Source: an uncultured Candidatus Saccharibacteria bacterium (lineage in GTDB: Bacteria > Patescibacteria > Saccharimonadia > Saccharimonadales > UBA4665). From it: a stretch of 5,975 nt of DNA. Positions within the stretch are counted from its first letter, which is position 1, and each line of letters starts with the position of its first letter. The stretch is from assembly GCA_903925195.1 (NCBI GenBank), contig CAIYEO010000012.1:1-5975 (forward strand), given 5' to 3'. Below are positions 4,402-5,975 of the stretch, one piece after another. The notes beneath the pieces are model-generated. The model worked only from the letters and a program-made list of their open reading frames with translations. It had not been told where the DNA came from and searched no databases. The translations under genes and the position numbers were made by a program.

Positions 4402-5975
4402 ATGAAAGACTTTCGCAGCTTAGAACAAAAAATTATTCAGCTCGTCCAAGAATCAAATCGTAATACAGAGCTTCGAAAAAAAGAAGCTAATGTTGGTCGT
4501 CCAGAACATAACAACAAAGACGAAACTTCTAAGTTGTCGAGAAACGCTGAAATTAAAACTAAGATAATTGATGAAGATAATGAATATGGTATGGCCCGTA
4601 ATGAGTTAGAAACAGCCAAACGTGCTATCGATAGATTAGAAGCTAAAATGGGTAGTGGTTCAGGCGAATTGGAAGCTTGGGTTCAAGCTAAAATTACAAA
4701 AGCTTCTGATTACCTAGATACTGTTGCAGATTATTTAGAAAGTGGATCTGTTAAAGAAGAAGCTATCGATGAAGCAGGTCGCGTTCTTCCAGATTTAACT
4801 CAAAAAGAACCAGAAAAAAAGCATTCGAAAGAATATCTTTCTAGAATGCCAAAAAAGAGAGAAAGTCAAGCTTGGAAAGCTTACGTGAGAACTGGAGCTT
4901 CTTGGGCTAAACCAAATTACGTTAAAGAAGAAACTATAGAAGAAAGATCATCTAGAAAAATACACGTCCATCATGTAGGCGATATAGCTCACGTTAAAGA
5001 TCTAAGTGGTAATATTATAGCTTCGTACAATAGAAGAGAACATGGCGAGCATTATCTTCGTCGTGCGCATGCACACATCGGCAAAATTCATGAAGATGCA
5101 GTTGCTGGTGTATCTACTAAAGATAGCGCTAAAGAGCAGCCAGAAACTCTTAAAAATAAAAAATTTCAAAATAAAGATTTGATGGAACCAGGTACTATCA
5201 AGGGCGGCAAAACAGAAGTTGATTTAGACCCAAGCACTGATGATCGCGATGATGAAGGTAGAAAAGAAACAGATAAATCAAAAGTAGCAACAAGAAAAGC
5301 TAACCGTGAGGGTGGCATCAAGGAGGGAACAATGGATACAACTAAAAACTTTGGCTTGCCAGCTGATCTTATTGCAACAGTTGCAGAGGCTCTCAAGGGC
5401 AATCAGAAAAAAATCGACAAGAACCACAACGGTAAAATTGATGGACAAGACTTCAAAATTCTTCGTAAGGAAGAAGTCGTTGACGAAGAAAGAATGTCAA
5501 AGGGTAGAAGAGACGCTCTTGCTAGAAAGACTTCTTTCACTGCAGATCCTCCAAGAAGACTGGAGAAACCAGAACCAAAGGAAACTAAATCCGACAAGAT
5601 GAAAGCATACCGTGCTGATCGTGATAAGCATATGGAAGAAGAAGCTATTGATGAAAAGAACTGGATTGCTGGTGCTGTGAAACATCCAGGCGCTCTTCAC
5701 AAACAGCTACATGTTCCAGCTGGCGAAAAGATTCCTGCAGGTAAATTGAATGCTGCTGCTGAAAAAGGTGGCAAGTTGGGTCAAAGAGCAAGATTAGCAA
5801 AAACATTAAAACGAATGGAAGAAGATATTGACATGCAGGAGAGCAATATGCAGCGGGTAGATATGAAGGGTAAGAAATGTACTTCCTGTAAAAAAGGCAC
5901 CTATCAAGAAACTAGTCAGATGGATGACATGGACGGGGTAGTACATTGTACCAAGTGTGGCAAAGGACTCAAACG
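4402..5975 (+). CDS. Long modular phage protein, 3'-truncated by window (EF-hand-like loop, zinc ribbon)
   Basis: The frame is open from ATG 4402 (AAAGG at 4391-4395, spacing 6) to the window edge: 524 codons with no stop. It starts 1 nt after the Dps stop. It is a chain of short modules: polar helix 1-90; AWVQAKITKASDYLDTVADY (92-111), a motif familiar from T4-like phages; KEYLSRMPKK...WAKPNY (143-173); a histidine-rich segment, RKIHVHHVGD...HAHIGKIHED (185-232); a low-complexity KTEVDLDP...DDRDDEGRKE region (about 270-290); NFGLPADLIATVAEALKG (316-333); an EF-hand-like loop D339-x-N341-x-N343-G-x-I-D347-x-x-D350; NWIAGAVKHPGALHKQLHVP (420-439) plus GEKIPAGKL, another common phage module; and a zinc ribbon C493-x2-C496-x19-C516-x2-C519. 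Acidic linkers such as KEEAIDE separate modules. The function is unknown; an internal head, scaffold or accessory virion protein is inferred. I124-region IDE before AG is a possible prohead-protease site. Confidence 0.85.
   Translation, partial: MKDFRSLEQKIIQLVQESNRNTELRKKEANVGRPEHNNKDETSKLSRNAEIKTKIIDEDNEYGMARNELETAKRAIDRLEAKMGSGSGELEAWVQAKITKASDYLDTVADYLESGSVKEEAIDEAGRVLPDLTQKEPEKKHSKEYLSRMPKKRESQAWKAYVRTGASWAKPNYVKEETIEERSSRKIHVHHVGDIAHVKDLSGNIIASYNRREHGEHYLRRAHAHIGKIHEDAVAGVSTKDSAKEQPETLKNKKFQNKDLMEPGTIKGGKTEVDLDPSTDDRDDEGRKETDKSKVATRKANREGGIKEGTMDTTKNFGLPADLIATVAEALKGNQKKIDKNHNGKIDGQDFKILRKEEVVDEERMSKGRRDALARKTSFTADPPRRLEKPEPKETKSDKMKAYRADRDKHMEEEAIDEKNWIAGAVKHPGALHKQLHVPAGEKIPAGKLNAAAEKGGKLGQRARLAKTLKRMEEDIDMQESNMQRVDMKGKKCTSCKKGTYQETSQMDDMDGVVHCTKCGKGLK
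4750..5655 (+). repeat. Four dispersed acidic linker repeats inside the modular gene
   Basis: Imperfect 24-nt / 8-residue units recur between modules: VKEEAIDE (4750-4773), VKEETIEE (4921-4944), RKEEVVDE (5464-5487) and MEEEAIDE (5632-5655). Units 1 and 4 share GAAGAAGCTAT and GATGAA in DNA; units 1 and 2 share GTTAAAGAAGAA. The feature span covers the whole set; the units themselves are dispersed, not tandem. They mark module borders and could be the seams by which modules were added or swapped. Confidence 0.6.
5321..5334 (+). promoter_or_regulatory. Strong internal ribosome site and in-frame ATG
   Basis: AGGAGGG (5321-5327) is followed by ATG at 5332-5334, in frame as residue 311 of the long modular protein. 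It is a better Shine-Dalgarno match than any gene start in the window. It falls just before the NFGLPADL/EF-hand-like module. It may produce a separate C-terminal isoform, or be a relic of a once independent gene fused in frame. The codons (Lys-Glu-Gly) can create such a string by chance. Confidence 0.45.
5837..5850 (+). promoter_or_regulatory. Second internal ribosome site and in-frame ATG before zinc ribbon
   Basis: AGGAGAG (5837-5843) precedes ATG 5848-5850, in frame as residue 483, ten residues before the first zinc-ribbon cysteine. AGGAG ends 6 nt from the ATG, an ideal spacing. It would release the zinc ribbon as a small free protein. As with the site at 5321, chance within Gln-Glu-Ser codons cannot be excluded. 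Confidence 0.35.

Noticed and set aside
5166..5700. Several reverse and shifted frames over the modular gene
   Set aside because: They overlap the EF-hand-like, WIAGAVKHPGALH and linker modules of the + strand frame and show no domain or start signal of their own.

Overview
The window looks like a stretch of a tailed-phage genome of the T4-like (marine myovirus) type. It is AT-rich, and every gene lies on the + strand packed end to end: one gap is 1 bp and one junction is a TAATG overlap. Perfect or near-perfect T4-type late promoter words (TATAAATA / NATAAATA) sit in the short gaps. Several proteins carry short modules that I know only from T4-like phages of marine bacteria. No host gene, tRNA, integrase, transposase or CRISPR array is visible. 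The host cannot be named from this sequence.

Layout. (1) 1-207: the 3' end of an unrecognised gene. (2) 250-894: a HAD-superfamily hydrolase with all four motifs. (3) 896-2731: a 611-residue fusion. Its N-terminal half is a divergent ligase-like nucleotidyltransferase of the phage DUF6267 type (KYDG motif). Its C-terminal third is an HxGH/ISxTxxR nucleotidyltransferase of the NMNAT/cytidylyltransferase type. Genes 2 and 3 are 1 bp apart and form an apparent end-processing or nucleotide-transfer pair. (4) 2732-2806: a gap with a perfect TATAAATA promoter and, in the predicted leader, an H-type pseudoknot just upstream of the start region. (5) 2807-3625: a 272-residue modular phage protein with a WDNIHAK...MRKPGSKGAPT motif. 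(6) 3655-3963: a small single-pass membrane protein with a long charged helix, translationally coupled to (7) 3963-4400, a Dps-type ferritin-like protein with an intact ferroxidase site. (8) 4402 to the window end: an open, 3'-truncated gene for a long protein built of short phage modules joined by acidic linkers, including an EF-hand-like loop and a zinc ribbon.

How the parts may fit. The 611-residue protein starts MKSFAQFIKE, which closely resembles the T4 internal-protein capsid targeting sequence (MKTYQEFIAE) and ends in an (I/L)xE prohead-protease site. Further (I/L)xE-(A/G) sites occur in the 272-residue protein and the long modular protein. My main inference is that this is a late cassette of prohead-targeted proteins. 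The nucleotidyltransferase fusion may then be packaged in the head and delivered to the host with the DNA. This is a hypothesis, not a demonstrated system. Two oddities fit the picture: almost 1,900 codons pass with no cysteine, and two proteins are strongly enriched in histidine.
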